Source: Pseudonocardia parietis
GTDB lineage: Bacteria > Actinomycetota > Actinomycetes > Mycobacteriales > Pseudonocardiaceae
NCBI RefSeq assembly: GCF_017876315.1
Contig: NZ_JAGINU010000001.1
Span: 2,728,001 to 2,792,000 of the forward strand
Direction: 5' to 3'
DNA length: 64,000 bases
The translations under genes were made by a program, and so were the position numbers. A model generated the notes under the pieces. The model ran no database searches, was not told where the DNA came from, and was given only the letters and a program-made list of their open reading frames with translations. Shown here one piece after another: positions 1 to 8,602 of the stretch; positions within the stretch are counted from its first letter, which is position 1; every line of letters starts with the position of its first letter.

Positions 1-385
1 AGCCGGCGCCGGACGACGGTGGGAACTCGTTGCGGGCCTGATTCTCGGAATCCGCATCAGTGCATCTGATCAACAGTTGTTAACTCGTGGTTGCATCAGT
101 TGTGCAGCAGGCATCCGATTCGCAGACTTGCGGAGCGGGTCGACGACGGAGCGGCGCCGCGCAGTCCACACCACCGACCACGGCGCCCGAACCCTCGCCG
201 GCGAGCACGTCAGCCCGTCCTGCATCGATGAATCCGATGCAACGGACCCATTATCTCTGTTTGATCGATAGCGGCAGGCTTGCCTAGCGTCGCCCCCGAA
301 CAGCCACCGACGTCCGGAACGCTGTTCACGGCAGGGGCGCCGGGCGCGACCTGTCGTCTTCTCATGACGACCCGCTGGAGGTCCC
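1..385. other. Intergenic/upstream region with no convincing gene
   Basis: Short open frames exist on both strands, but none shows a recognisable protein, a good ribosome site or plausible composition. The first 130 bases are noticeably more AT-rich than the rest of the window and contain a small inverted repeat (ATCAG-5-CTGAT, 56-70). The stretch is best read as control DNA for the transporter gene starting at 386, possibly including the far end of an upstream gene's regulatory region. Confidence 0.6.
261..290 (+). promoter_or_regulatory. Candidate sigma70-type promoter
   Basis: TTGATC (261-266) is followed after 18 bases by TAGCGT (285-290), which fits the actinobacterial TANNNT -10. It lies about 95 bases before the GTG start of the MHS transporter gene and points towards it. 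Prediction by eye only. Confidence 0.45.
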
Positions 386-1786
386 GTGTCCGACCCCACC
401 GCACGTCCCGATCCGGACGCCGTGCTCGACGCGGCCGTCCAGGCCGACCCCGCCTCGCTGCGCCGGAGCGTGGCCGCCGGCGCGATCGGCGTCTTCGTCC
501 ACTGGTTCGACTGGGCCGTCTACGCCTACCTCGCCACCACGATCGCGACGGTGTTCTTCCCGTCCGAGAACGAGGTCGCCGGCGTGCTGTCGGTGTTCGC
601 CGTCTTCGCGGTCTCGTTCGGCATCCGCCCGCTCGGCGCGCTGGTGCTCGGCCCGCTCGGCGACCGCATCGGCCGGCAACGCACGCTGTCGATCGTCATC
701 ATCGTGATGTCGGTCGCGACACTCGCGATCGGACTGTTGCCCGGCTACGCGACGATCGGGGTCGCCGCGCCGATCCTGCTGGTCGTGTTCCGGCTGGTGC
801 AGGGCTTCGCTGCCGGCGGGGAGTTCGGCAGCGCCGCCAGCTTCCTGGCCGAGTACTCGCCGCGCGCCCGGCGCGGGTTCGGCGTGAGCTGGCTCGAGGT
901 CGGGTCACTGGCCGGCTTCCTCGCCGGCTCGTTCGCCTTCTACCTGCTCTCGGTCTCGCTGACGGCCGAGCAGATCACCGCGTGGGGCTGGCGGATCCCG
1001 TTCCTGGTCGCGGCACCGATGGGCGTGATCGGCTACATCATCCGTACGAAGATCGAGGACACGCCGGAGTACCGGGCGCTGGCGGCGACCGGCTCGGTGT
1101 CGCGCAGCCCCGTCACCGACCTCTTCCGCACCAACAAGCGGCAGATGCTGCAGGCCGCCGGTCTGATGACGATGATGCACGTGCTCTTCTACTCGGTGCT
1201 CACCTACATGGTGAACTACCAGACCGACCATCTGCTGCACTCCGCCGAGAGCGCCGCGCTGCTCTCGACGTTCGCCTCGTTGCTCGGCCTGCTCCTGGTG
1301 CCCGCGTTCGGCCGGCTGTCCGACCGCATCGGCCGCAAGCCGGTCATGGTGGGTGCCGCCATCGCGCTGCTGGTCGTGGCGACTCCGGCCTACCTGCTGA
1401 TGCAGACGGGGATGATCGGCACGGTCGTCGCGGTGCTCGTGCTGGCGGTGATCCTCTCGGCGATCCTCGGCACCCACGCCGTGTGGTCCGCCGAGATCTT
1501 CCCGACCCGGACGCGTCAGGGCGGGCTGTCGATCGCCTACAACGTCTCCGCCGCGCTGTTCGCCGGCACGGTGCCCTTCTTCATGACGCTGCTCATCTCC
1601 GGCACCGGCAGCCTCATCGTCCCCGGTCCGTACCTGATGGTCGCCGCGGTGATCGGGCTGGTGGCCGCCCTGAGCATGCGTGAGACGGCCGGGAGCGGCC
1701 TGCTCCAGGCCCAGGACCTCGGTACGGACCCGGCGGCGCCGTCCGCACGACCCGTTCCGTCCTCGAGCGACGGAGTCCGCTCCTGA
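386..1786 (+). CDS. MFS transporter, metabolite:H+ symporter (MHS) type
   Basis: Integral membrane permease of 466 residues, the usual size for the MHS branch of the major facilitator superfamily (alpha-ketoglutarate, proline/betaine or shikimate type symporters). The loop 2-3 signature GDRIGR appears near residue 92 and again as SDRIGR near residue 310, as expected from the internal duplication; a hydrophilic tail of about 40 residues follows the last helix. The GTG start is chosen because a CTGGAGG-like ribosome site lies just upstream. It is the first gene of the oriented block that continues with the monooxygenase, so it probably imports the substrate of that pathway. Substrate not identifiable from sequence. 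Confidence 0.85.
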   Translation: MSDPTARPDPDAVLDAAVQADPASLRRSVAAGAIGVFVHWFDWAVYAYLATTIATVFFPSENEVAGVLSVFAVFAVSFGIRPLGALVLGPLGDRIGRQRTLSIVIIVMSVATLAIGLLPGYATIGVAAPILLVVFRLVQGFAAGGEFGSAASFLAEYSPRARRGFGVSWLEVGSLAGFLAGSFAFYLLSVSLTAEQITAWGWRIPFLVAAPMGVIGYIIRTKIEDTPEYRALAATGSVSRSPVTDLFRTNKRQMLQAAGLMTMMHVLFYSVLTYMVNYQTDHLLHSAESAALLSTFASLLGLLLVPAFGRLSDRIGRKPVMVGAAIALLVVATPAYLLMQTGMIGTVVAVLVLAVILSAILGTHAVWSAEIFPTRTRQGGLSIAYNVSAALFAGTVPFFMTLLISGTGSLIVPGPYLMVAAVIGLVAALSMRETAGSGLLQAQDLGTDPAAPSARPVPSSSDGVRS

Positions 1787-1848
1787 TCCGGCCGCCGAGC
1801 CACCCGGCTCGAGCCGAGAACGTTGTGACCACCCGGAACGGAGTTGAC

Positions 1849-3126
1849 ATGTCGCACCACGAGACCGAGGTTCTCGTCGTCGGCGCAGGGCAGGCCGGTG
1901 TGGCCATGAGCGAACACCTGGGTGCACGCGGGATCGCGCACCTGGTGCTGGAGCGCGACCGGATCGCCGAGCGCTGGCGCACCGGGCGCTGGGACTCGCT
2001 CGTGGCGAACGGGCCCGCGTGGCACGACCGCTTCCCGGGACTCGAGTTCACCGACGTCGATTCCGACGGTTTCGCGTCGAAGGACCAGGTTGCGGACTAC
2101 TTCGCCGCCTACGCGGAGAAGATCGACGCTCCGATCCGTACCGGCGTGGACGTTCTGAGTGTGCAGAAGGACGCCGGACGCCCCGGCTTCCGGGTGGAGA
2201 CCTCCGACGGCACCGTCGAGGCGCGTCACGTCGTGGCAGCGACCGGGCCCTTCCAGCGGCCGGTCGTCCCGCCGGTCGTGCCCGCGGACACCGACGTCGT
2301 CCAGCTCCACTCCAGCGCCTACCGCAACCCGGCGCAGCTGCCCGCCGGCGCCGTTCTGGTGGTGGGGGCGGGGTCGTCGGGTGTCCAGATCGCGGACGAG
2401 CTGCGGCGCTCCGGCCGCACGGTCTACCTCTCGGTCGGCCCGCACGACCGGCCCCCGCGCCAGTACCGCGGGCGCGACTTCTGCTGGTGGCTCGGCGTGC
2501 TCAACAAGTGGGAGGCGGCGGCCCCGCCCCGGGGTGCCGAGCACGTCACGATCGCGGTCAGCGGGGCCCACGGCGGCCGGACCGTCGACTTCCGGGCCCT
2601 CGCGGCCGAGGGCATCACCCTGGTCGGCATGACCCGGGAGTTCGCCGACGGGCGGATGAGGTTCGCACCGGACCTGCGCGACAACATCGCCGGTGGCGAT
2701 GCCAACTACCTCTCGATGCTCGACGAGGCCGACGCGTACGTCGCGCGCAACGGGCTCGACCTGCCCGAGGAGCCGGCGGCCCGCACGTTCGGCGCGGACC
2801 CGGAGTGCGTGACCGCCCCGCTGTCCGAACTCGACCTGGCCGGCGCCGGCGTCACCTCGATCGTCTGGGCGACGGGGTTCGCCTCCGACTACGGCTGGTT
2901 GCCGGGCGACGCCGTCGACGACGACGGCAGGCCGCGGCACGCGCGCGGGGTGTCCACCGAGCCCGGGATCTACTTCCTCGGACTGCCCTGGCAGTCGCGC
3001 CGCGGGTCGAGCTTCATCTGGGGGGTCTGGCACGACGCCGCGTACGTGGCCGACCACATCGCCATCCAGCGCAGCTACCTCGCCCACCACGACGAGCGCA
3101 CCATCACCACCACCGGAGCAGCCTGA
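1849..3126 (+). CDS. Flavin-containing monooxygenase-like FAD/NAD(P)-binding protein
   Basis: A 425-residue protein with two dinucleotide folds: GAGQAG at residues 12-17 for FAD, and GAGSSG near residue 172 for NADPH. An ATGF motif near residue 341 closes the site, the arrangement seen in class B flavin monooxygenases of the CzcO/FMO group. Such enzymes oxygenate a heteroatom or insert oxygen next to a carbonyl. The ATG at 1849, after GGAACGGAG, is preferred to an in-frame GTG 24 bases upstream. The stop overlaps the start of the RidA-like gene (TGATG), so the two are translationally coupled. Substrate unknown; the downstream imine and amide enzymes suggest a nitrogen compound. Confidence 0.8.
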   Translation: MSHHETEVLVVGAGQAGVAMSEHLGARGIAHLVLERDRIAERWRTGRWDSLVANGPAWHDRFPGLEFTDVDSDGFASKDQVADYFAAYAEKIDAPIRTGVDVLSVQKDAGRPGFRVETSDGTVEARHVVAATGPFQRPVVPPVVPADTDVVQLHSSAYRNPAQLPAGAVLVVGAGSSGVQIADELRRSGRTVYLSVGPHDRPPRQYRGRDFCWWLGVLNKWEAAAPPRGAEHVTIAVSGAHGGRTVDFRALAAEGITLVGMTREFADGRMRFAPDLRDNIAGGDANYLSMLDEADAYVARNGLDLPEEPAARTFGADPECVTAPLSELDLAGAGVTSIVWATGFASDYGWLPGDAVDDDGRPRHARGVSTEPGIYFLGLPWQSRRGSSFIWGVWHDAAYVADHIAIQRSYLAHHDERTITTTGAA

Positions 3127-3548
3127 TGCCGACCCACACCCGCATCCGCCCGTTCAACACCCGCGACACCTATCCCGAGCAGAACCTCGACAACGATCTG
3201 TGCCAGGCCGTCGTCGCCGGCGACACGGTCTACGTCCGGGGCCAGATCGGGCAGGACCTCGACACCAGCGAGTCGGTCGGGATCGGCGACGTCGAAGCCC
3301 AGGCCGAGCAGGCGATGGCGAACATCGACATGCTGCTCCGCGAGGCGGGCAGCCGGATGGAACACCTGGTCAAGCTGACCATCTACCTGGTCGATCCGCG
3401 CTACCGCGAGACCGTCTACCGCAGCGTCGGGCGCTGGACCAAGGGTGTGCACCCGATCTCCACCGGGGTCGTGGTCTCCGCGCTGGCGCGCCCGGAGTGG
3501 CTGTGCGAGATCGACGCCATCGCCGTCATCCCGGAGGGTGAGCGATGA
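3126..3548 (+). CDS. RidA/YjgF-family protein lacking the catalytic arginine
   Basis: A 140-residue protein of the trimeric YjgF/YER057c/UK114 family; archetypal RidA hydrolyses reactive enamines and imines to ketones plus ammonia. The conserved end of the fold is clear (a hydrophobic strand, then RPEWLCEIDAIAV). In archetypal RidA the C-terminal motif is P-A-R-T-x-V, with arginine contacting the substrate. Here it reads P-I-S-T-G-V, with serine at residue 112. The protein therefore belongs to a divergent Rid subgroup and may not be a simple enamine deaminase. Start and stop both overlap neighbours, so it is fully embedded in the operon. Confidence 0.85.
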   Translation: MPTHTRIRPFNTRDTYPEQNLDNDLCQAVVAGDTVYVRGQIGQDLDTSESVGIGDVEAQAEQAMANIDMLLREAGSRMEHLVKLTIYLVDPRYRETVYRSVGRWTKGVHPISTGVVVSALARPEWLCEIDAIAVIPEGER

Positions 3549-4210
3549 CCTTCTCCATCGCGGCCCGGCACGACGGACGGTTCGGGATGGCCGTCAGCTC
3601 CTCCAGCCCGGCGGTGGCCGCACGCTGCCTGCATCTGCAGCCCGGTGTCGGCGCCGCCGGATCGCAGAACGTGACCGACCCCCGTCTCGGCGGGCGCATC
3701 CTGGACCGGCTGGCCGTCCACGGCGACTCCGGACGGGCGCTGAAGGAGGTGGGGGAGGGGGCCACCGATCTGGACTACCGGCAGCTGACGGCGATCGGGC
3801 CGGCGGGCCCGGCCGCCTGGTTCAGCGGGGAGCAGACGCTCGGTACCCACGCCGGCGCCGTCGGCCCGCACGCGGTGGCCGCCGGCAACATGCTCGTCAG
3901 TACCGACCTGCCGACGATCATGATCGATGCCTTCGAGTCCGCGACGGGAGAGCTCGAGGAGCGGTTGCTCGCCGCGCTGCGGGCCGGGCTCGACGCGGGC
4001 GGCGAGGAGGGGCCGGTGCACTCGGCCGGGCTGGCCGTCGTCGCCGACGTCGAGTGGCGGGTGACCGACCTGCGGGTCGACTGGGCGGACGACCCGATCG
4101 ACCGCCTGGCCGAGGCCGTGGAGATCTGGCTGCCGCAGCGCGACGACTACGTCCGGCGCGGGCTGAACCCGGCGACCGCGCCGTCGTACGGCGTCCCGGG
4201 CGACCGGTGA
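3545..4210 (+). CDS. DUF1028 family protein (putative Ntn-hydrolase fold)
   Basis: A 221-residue cytoplasmic protein recognisable by its N-terminus MTFSIAARHDGRFGMAVSS, typical of DUF1028, and by the later region with GSQNVTDPRLG. Family members are thought to adopt an N-terminal-nucleophile hydrolase-like fold, but no reaction is firmly established. The ATG overlaps the RidA-like stop and its own stop overlaps the GTG of the M20 gene, so it is translated with both. Repeated association of this family with Rid and amidohydrolase genes suggests a hydrolytic step on an amide or imine intermediate; this is inference. Confidence 0.8.
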   Translation: MTFSIAARHDGRFGMAVSSSSPAVAARCLHLQPGVGAAGSQNVTDPRLGGRILDRLAVHGDSGRALKEVGEGATDLDYRQLTAIGPAGPAAWFSGEQTLGTHAGAVGPHAVAAGNMLVSTDLPTIMIDAFESATGELEERLLAALRAGLDAGGEEGPVHSAGLAVVADVEWRVTDLRVDWADDPIDRLAEAVEIWLPQRDDYVRRGLNPATAPSYGVPGDR

Positions 4211-5346
4211 TCCGCGAGAAGGTTGCAGTCCGGTCCGCTGTGGACCGGGCGGCCGGCGAGCTGGTCGGGCTGTCGACGGAGCTGCACACCCGGCCGGAGA
4301 CGGCCTGGGAGGAACACCACGCCGCCGCGACGGTCCCGGACCTGCTCGACCGTCGCGGGTTCACCGTGACCCCGGCCTACCTGGGGCTGGAGACCGCGTT
4401 CCTCGCCCGGTACGGCTCGGGGCCGCTGCGGATCGCGCTGTGCGCCGAGTACGACGCGCTGCCGGGGCTCGGGCACGCCTGCGGGCACAACCTGATCGCC
4501 GCGTCGTCGGTCGGTGCCGCGCTCGGCCTGGCCGAGGTCGCCGACGATCTCGGCCTGACCGTCGAGGTGTACGGCACCCCGGCCGAGGAGGGCGGCGGCG
4601 GCAAGATCGAGATGCTGGACCGTGGTGCGTTCCGCGACGTCGATCTCGCGATGATGGTCCATCCGGCGCCGGTCGACGTCGCCGAGGCCCGGCCGTTCGC
4701 GGTCAGCCACTCCCGGATCTCGTATCGGGGCCGGTCCGCGCACGCGGCGGCGTATCCCGAGGACGGGGTGAACGCGGCGGACGCCTTCACCGTCGCCCAG
4801 GTCGCGATCGGCCTGCTGCGCCAGCAACTCCCGTCGAGCTCGCGGGTGCACGGGATCGTCACCTCCGCGGGGTCGGCTCCCAACGCGATCCCCGAGGACG
4901 CGTCGGGACGGTGGTACGTGCGTGCGGAGAGCCTGGCCGAGCTCGCCGAGATCGAGCCGAAGGTGCTGCGGTGCTTCGAGGCCGGTGCGCTGGCCACCGG
5001 CGCCACTCTGGAGATCGAGGCGGAGAGCAAGCCCTACGCCGAGTTCCGCACCGACACCCGCACGCTGGAGTCCTACCGGGCCAACGCCCTGGAACTCGGG
5101 CGCGAGTTCGCCCCGGGCGGACTCGCGAGCCGGATGAACCGGGCGTCCACCGACATGGGCAACGTGTCGCAGGTCCTCCCGGCCATCCACCCCTACATCG
5201 GGATCGGGTCGCTTCCGGCCACCAACCACCAGCGCGAGTTCGCCGCGCACTGCGTCGGTGCGGAGGCGGAACGGGCCCTGCTCGACGGCGCGGTCGCGCT
5301 GGCATGGACGGGGGTCGACCGGGCACGGGAGGGAGACAGGTCGTGA
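4207..5346 (+). CDS. M20-family amidohydrolase/peptidase (AbgB-like)
   Basis: A 379-residue metal-dependent hydrolase. Metal-site motifs are visible: AEYDALPGLGHACGHN around residues 80-95, PAEEGGGG near residue 128, and a VHP near 155. The first is typical of the aminobenzoyl-glutamate/indole-acetyl-amino-acid hydrolase branch of M20, which cleaves N-acyl amide bonds in the cytosol. The GTG at 4207 overlaps the preceding TGA. It is the last gene of the monooxygenase-RidA-DUF1028 operon and probably releases an amino acid or acid from an amide intermediate. Confidence 0.85.
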   Translation: MIREKVAVRSAVDRAAGELVGLSTELHTRPETAWEEHHAAATVPDLLDRRGFTVTPAYLGLETAFLARYGSGPLRIALCAEYDALPGLGHACGHNLIAASSVGAALGLAEVADDLGLTVEVYGTPAEEGGGGKIEMLDRGAFRDVDLAMMVHPAPVDVAEARPFAVSHSRISYRGRSAHAAAYPEDGVNAADAFTVAQVAIGLLRQQLPSSSRVHGIVTSAGSAPNAIPEDASGRWYVRAESLAELAEIEPKVLRCFEAGALATGATLEIEAESKPYAEFRTDTRTLESYRANALELGREFAPGGLASRMNRASTDMGNVSQVLPAIHPYIGIGSLPATNHQREFAAHCVGAEAERALLDGAVALAWTGVDRAREGDRS

Positions 5347-5514
5347 GCGCCGCAGGCTAGACGGGCGTGCGGGCCACCCGGGTCCGTGACACGCTGCGCC
5401 CCTCGGGGGTGACCGTGGGGACCCAGGGGTGGAAGCTTGCGACGGCGACGGGCACGCCGCCGTCCGGTCGTGTCCGGAGTGCGAAGGGCGAGGCATGCGC
5501 GAGGGAGTGCGGTC

Positions 5515-5976
5515 ATGAGAGCCCACGACATCGTCGACGACGTACCCACGGTCACCGCCGACGACCCGGTCGCCGCAGCCGTTCGGCTGATGGCCCGCTC
5601 CCGGCTGCCGGGCCTGATCGTCGTCGATGCGCGGTCGGTGCCGATACGGGTGCTACCGGGCACCCAGGTCCTGCGGATGACGGTGCCCCGCAGCCACCAG
5701 GAGCACCCGTCGCTCGCGCGCACGATCGACGAGCCCCACGCGGACCTGTTCTGGCAGGAGCTCGGCGACCGCACGGTCGGGGAGTGCCTGCCGGAGCGGC
5801 CGGACCGGATGGCCGTCGTCACCCCGGACGCGACCCTGCTGGAGGCGGCGGCACTGATGGGGCGGGTGCGCAGCCCGCTGCTCGCGGTGGTCGACGGGGA
5901 CGACGGGCGGCTCGTCGGCGGCGTCGTGCTGGAGCGGTTGCTCGCCGCGCTCGACCGGGCAGCGCCGCAGGGCTGA
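5515..5976 (+). CDS. CBS-domain pair protein
   Basis: A 153-residue soluble protein with a tandem CBS (Bateman) module: the first repeat spans about residues 1-45 (RAHDIVDDVPTVTADD then a LPGLIVVD strand) and the second about 85-145. Such modules bind adenosine nucleotides and regulate partner enzymes or transporters. The ATG at 5515 begins exactly at the first repeat; an upstream in-frame extension is arginine-rich and unlikely to be translated. The ion transporter gene begins 31 bases later on the same strand, so a role in gating it is plausible but unproven. Confidence 0.75.
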   Translation: MRAHDIVDDVPTVTADDPVAAAVRLMARSRLPGLIVVDARSVPIRVLPGTQVLRMTVPRSHQEHPSLARTIDEPHADLFWQELGDRTVGECLPERPDRMAVVTPDATLLEAAALMGRVRSPLLAVVDGDDGRLVGGVVLERLLAALDRAAPQG

Positions 5977-6007
5977 CCCGCACCGGGCGAGGGTCGGGAC
6001 ACCGGTC

Positions 6008-7294
6008 ATGAGCGCGCTGCTCGCGCTGGCCATCTTCGCGGTCGCGTTCTTCTTCATCGCCACCGAGAAGGCCGACAAGGTCCGGATCGTGCTGATCGCG
6101 GCCGGGGTGATGACGGCACTCGGGCTGGCCCCGGGCGCGGCCGTGTTCTTCTCCGAACAGAACGGCGTCGACTGGAACGTCATCTTCCTGCTGTTCGGGA
6201 TGATGGTCATCGTCGGCGTGATCAAGCAGACCGGGCTGTTCGATTTCCTGGCCATCTGGGCCGCGAAGCGGTCCCGGGGGCGGCCCTACCGGCTCATGGT
6301 CATGCTGATGATCATCACTGCCGTCGCCTCGCCGTTCCTGGACAACGTCACGATCATCATGCTGATCGTCCCGGTCACCGTCGTGGTGTGCGACCGGCTG
6401 CGTGTCCGGGCCCAGCCCTACATCATCGCCGAGGTCCTCGCCTCGAACATCGGCGGTGCGGCGACCCTGATCGGCGACCCGCCGAACATCATCATCGCCA
6501 GTCGCGCAGGGCTGTCGTTCAACGACTTCCTCGTGCACATGGCGCCGATCGTGGTGGTGGTCTTCGTGGTGTTCGTGGTTCTGACCCGCGTGCTGTTCCG
6601 CAAGGACTTCGAGTACCACCCGAACCGGGTGGCCGAGGTGATGACGCTCAACGAGCGCCGGGCGATCACCGACCCGCGTCTGCTGGTGCGCTCCCTGTGC
6701 GTGCTGACCCTGGTCGTGGCCGGGTTCGCACTGCACACCGTGCTGCACCTGGAACCCTCGATCGTCGCCCTGCTCGGGGCCGGGCTGATGTTGCTGGTCA
6801 CCCGCACCGACGTGCACGAGGTCCTGGCCGAGGTCGAGTGGCCGACCCTGGTGTTCTTCATCGGCCTGTTCGTGATGGTCGCCGGGCTGGGGCACACCGG
6901 GGTCATCGAGGCGATCGGCACCTGGTCGGTGGAGGTCGTCGGCGACGACTACTTCGCCGCGGCCACCGCGCTGATCTTCGGTTCGGCTGTGCTGGGCGCG
7001 TTCTTCGACAACATCCCCTACACCGCCACGATGGCCCCGATCGTCGAGGAGTTGGTGGCCGGTGTCCCGGACCCGGAGACCGGTCAGGCCCTCTGGTGGG
7101 CGTTCGCGCTGGGCGCCGACTTCGGCGGGAACGGCACCGCGGTGGCCGCCAGCGCGAACGTGGTGGCGATCGGCATGGCGGCGCGCACCGGGCACCGGAT
7201 CTCGTTCTGGCAGTTCACCAAGTACGGCATCGTCGTCACGCTGTTCAGCACCGTGATGGCCTGGATCTACGTGGCACTGCGCTACTTCGTGTGA
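6008..7294 (+). CDS. ArsB/NhaD (SLC13-like) ion transporter
   Basis: A 428-residue membrane protein with about eleven hydrophobic segments. It carries the hallmark NIGGAATLIGDPPNII loop near residue 150 of the ion transporter superfamily, and the mirror-image C-terminal half loop (GADFGGNGTAVAASANVV) near residue 375. Members include arsenite pumps, Na+/H+ antiporters and the P protein; substrate cannot be fixed here and no arsenic genes are nearby. The start follows the CBS gene closely, suggesting a two-gene unit. Confidence 0.8.
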   Translation: MSALLALAIFAVAFFFIATEKADKVRIVLIAAGVMTALGLAPGAAVFFSEQNGVDWNVIFLLFGMMVIVGVIKQTGLFDFLAIWAAKRSRGRPYRLMVMLMIITAVASPFLDNVTIIMLIVPVTVVVCDRLRVRAQPYIIAEVLASNIGGAATLIGDPPNIIIASRAGLSFNDFLVHMAPIVVVVFVVFVVLTRVLFRKDFEYHPNRVAEVMTLNERRAITDPRLLVRSLCVLTLVVAGFALHTVLHLEPSIVALLGAGLMLLVTRTDVHEVLAEVEWPTLVFFIGLFVMVAGLGHTGVIEAIGTWSVEVVGDDYFAAATALIFGSAVLGAFFDNIPYTATMAPIVEELVAGVPDPETGQALWWAFALGADFGGNGTAVAASANVVAIGMAARTGHRISFWQFTKYGIVVTLFSTVMAWIYVALRYFV

Positions 7295-7304
7295 CGGGGC
7301 GGTC

Positions 7305-7943
7305 TCAGGTCCGACCGGCCCGCCGCGCCCGGTGCTCCACCCAGCGCACCGTCGAGTAGAGCAGCTGGGTGGCGCCCGGCATGAAGGCGGCGCCGTGATG
7401 GAAGCACGGGTCCATCGTGGTCACGAACAGCTCACCGGCGGTCGAGACGGTGTCGTGGTAGGTCGTCGCGCCGGCCGTGGCACCGTCCTCCTCGACGGTC
7501 ACCAGCGGCACCGCCCCCTCCGGCGGTGTGAAGATCCCGTGGTGGTGCCAGATCATCGCCTTCTCGGAGAAGAAGTCCCAGATCGGCTCGTCGGTCCGCT
7601 GTAGCCGCATCCCGTGGTCCTCGCCGGTGCGCCACCACCAGAAATTCGTCGGCCGCGGCTCCCACGACACCCCGGGCAGCCACTCGTGCGCGGCGTTCTC
7701 CCCGAAGACGACGAGCACGCCGCCGCGCTCGGCGACCTCGTAGAGCGATGACCCGTGCTTGCCCAGCAGCGCGGGGTGCTCGCGGTCGGCGACGATCACC
7801 GCGTCGGCGCCGGCGATGTCGTCGGGGGTGAAGTCGTAGAGGTGGACCGGGCGGAGCCGGTAGGGCGCGAGCGCCGGGTCCTGCAGGGTCGTCAGGTGCG
7901 ACGACGAGCCGCCGTGCACGAACGCGATCTCCGGTGCGCTCAT
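7305..7943 (-). CDS. Uncharacterised protein, class I glutamine amidotransferase-like fold (A)
   Basis: A 212-residue soluble protein with no signal peptide. The N-terminal strand (PEIAFVHGG), a DAVIVADRE segment, a GGVLVVFGENAAHEWLPG core near residues 90-108 and a C-terminal VTTMDPCFHHG segment look like a ThuA/GATase1-type Rossmann-like fold. There is no obvious Cys-His-Glu triad; a tryptophan- and histidine-rich middle (WWW at about 114-116, WHHH near 144) is distinctive. Its ATG overlaps the stop of the neighbouring 220-residue protein. It is the last gene of the iron-uptake operon. Function unknown; a role in handling the imported chelate is conjecture. Confidence 0.6.
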   Translation of the reverse strand: MSAPEIAFVHGGSSSHLTTLQDPALAPYRLRPVHLYDFTPDDIAGADAVIVADREHPALLGKHGSSLYEVAERGGVLVVFGENAAHEWLPGVSWEPRPTNFWWWRTGEDHGMRLQRTDEPIWDFFSEKAMIWHHHGIFTPPEGAVPLVTVEEDGATAGATTYHDTVSTAGELFVTTMDPCFHHGAAFMPGATQLLYSTVRWVEHRARRAGRT

Positions 7944-8602
7944 CGGTCACTCCTGAGCCAGGCGATGACGGTGGTGGCGAACCGTGCGGTGCTGCGGGTC
8001 GGGTCCGCGAAGGTGAGCAGATCGAGCCCACCGTGGACGACGACCTCGCCCGCACCGAGCGCGAACGTGTAGTCGATCGGCGCCTGCAGCGGACCGATGC
8101 CGTTGAGGACACGGGCGCCCTCGGGGAGATCGAGGTGGTAGCCGCGGCCGTAGAAGCCGGCGACGCCGATGGCCCGCAGCTCCTCGAAGGTGTGTGCGCC
8201 GGGCACCCCGGTGCGGAACAGCACGTCGTCGAGGTCGACACCGTCCCAGATCGGGTGCGGGGACAGCCGGCTGATCACCAGGTCGCGCGGTCCCTCGTAG
8301 ACGAGCCGCCGCCAGCGGGCGAGCCCGGGCAGGAACGGCTCGACGACGTGGCCGTTGACGAGCAGCCGTCCGCCGGAACGGACGAACTCCTCCAGCAGCG
8401 CGCGGTGCCTGCCGAGGAACAGCTGGTCGCAGGTCGCGGAGAGCGAGATGCCCCCGACCGTGCCGAGGTCGAGCTCCGGCAGGTCGTAGCAGTCGTACAG
8501 CTCCAGGTCGTCCACGGCGACCTGCACGCCCATCCCGCCGGCCACGGTCGGGGCGAGCGCGAGTCCGACGGCACGGGTGCGGGTGGGAGCGGCCGCGGTC
8601 AT
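7940..8602 (-). CDS. Uncharacterised protein, class I glutamine amidotransferase-like fold (B)
   Basis: A 220-residue soluble protein. A GGRLLVNGHVVEPFLPG segment near residues 75-95 and a GAGEVVVHGGLDLL segment near the C-terminus resemble the corresponding parts of the adjacent 212-residue protein, so the two may be a divergent paralogous pair with a GATase1-like core. No catalytic cysteine is evident at the nucleophile elbow. It sits between the ATPase gene (its start overlaps the ATPase stop region) and its partner, hence it is co-translated with the ABC importer. No function can be assigned from sequence. Confidence 0.6.
   Translation of the reverse strand: MTAAAPTRTRAVGLALAPTVAGGMGVQVAVDDLELYDCYDLPELDLGTVGGISLSATCDQLFLGRHRALLEEFVRSGGRLLVNGHVVEPFLPGLARWRRLVYEGPRDLVISRLSPHPIWDGVDLDDVLFRTGVPGAHTFEELRAIGVAGFYGRGYHLDLPEGARVLNGIGPLQAPIDYTFALGAGEVVVHGGLDLLTFADPTRSTARFATTVIAWLRSDR

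Noticed and set aside
1..385. Small open frames at the left edge
   Set aside because: None has a convincing start, ribosome site or protein similarity; the region reads better as regulatory DNA.
905..1927. Minus-strand frame opposite the MHS transporter
   Set aside because: Composition typical of an antisense artefact; the plus-strand transporter is unmistakable.
7305..8602. One gene split by a frameshift
   Set aside because: Each protein has a complete length and its own start, with a clean ATGA overlap; they look like a paralogous pair.
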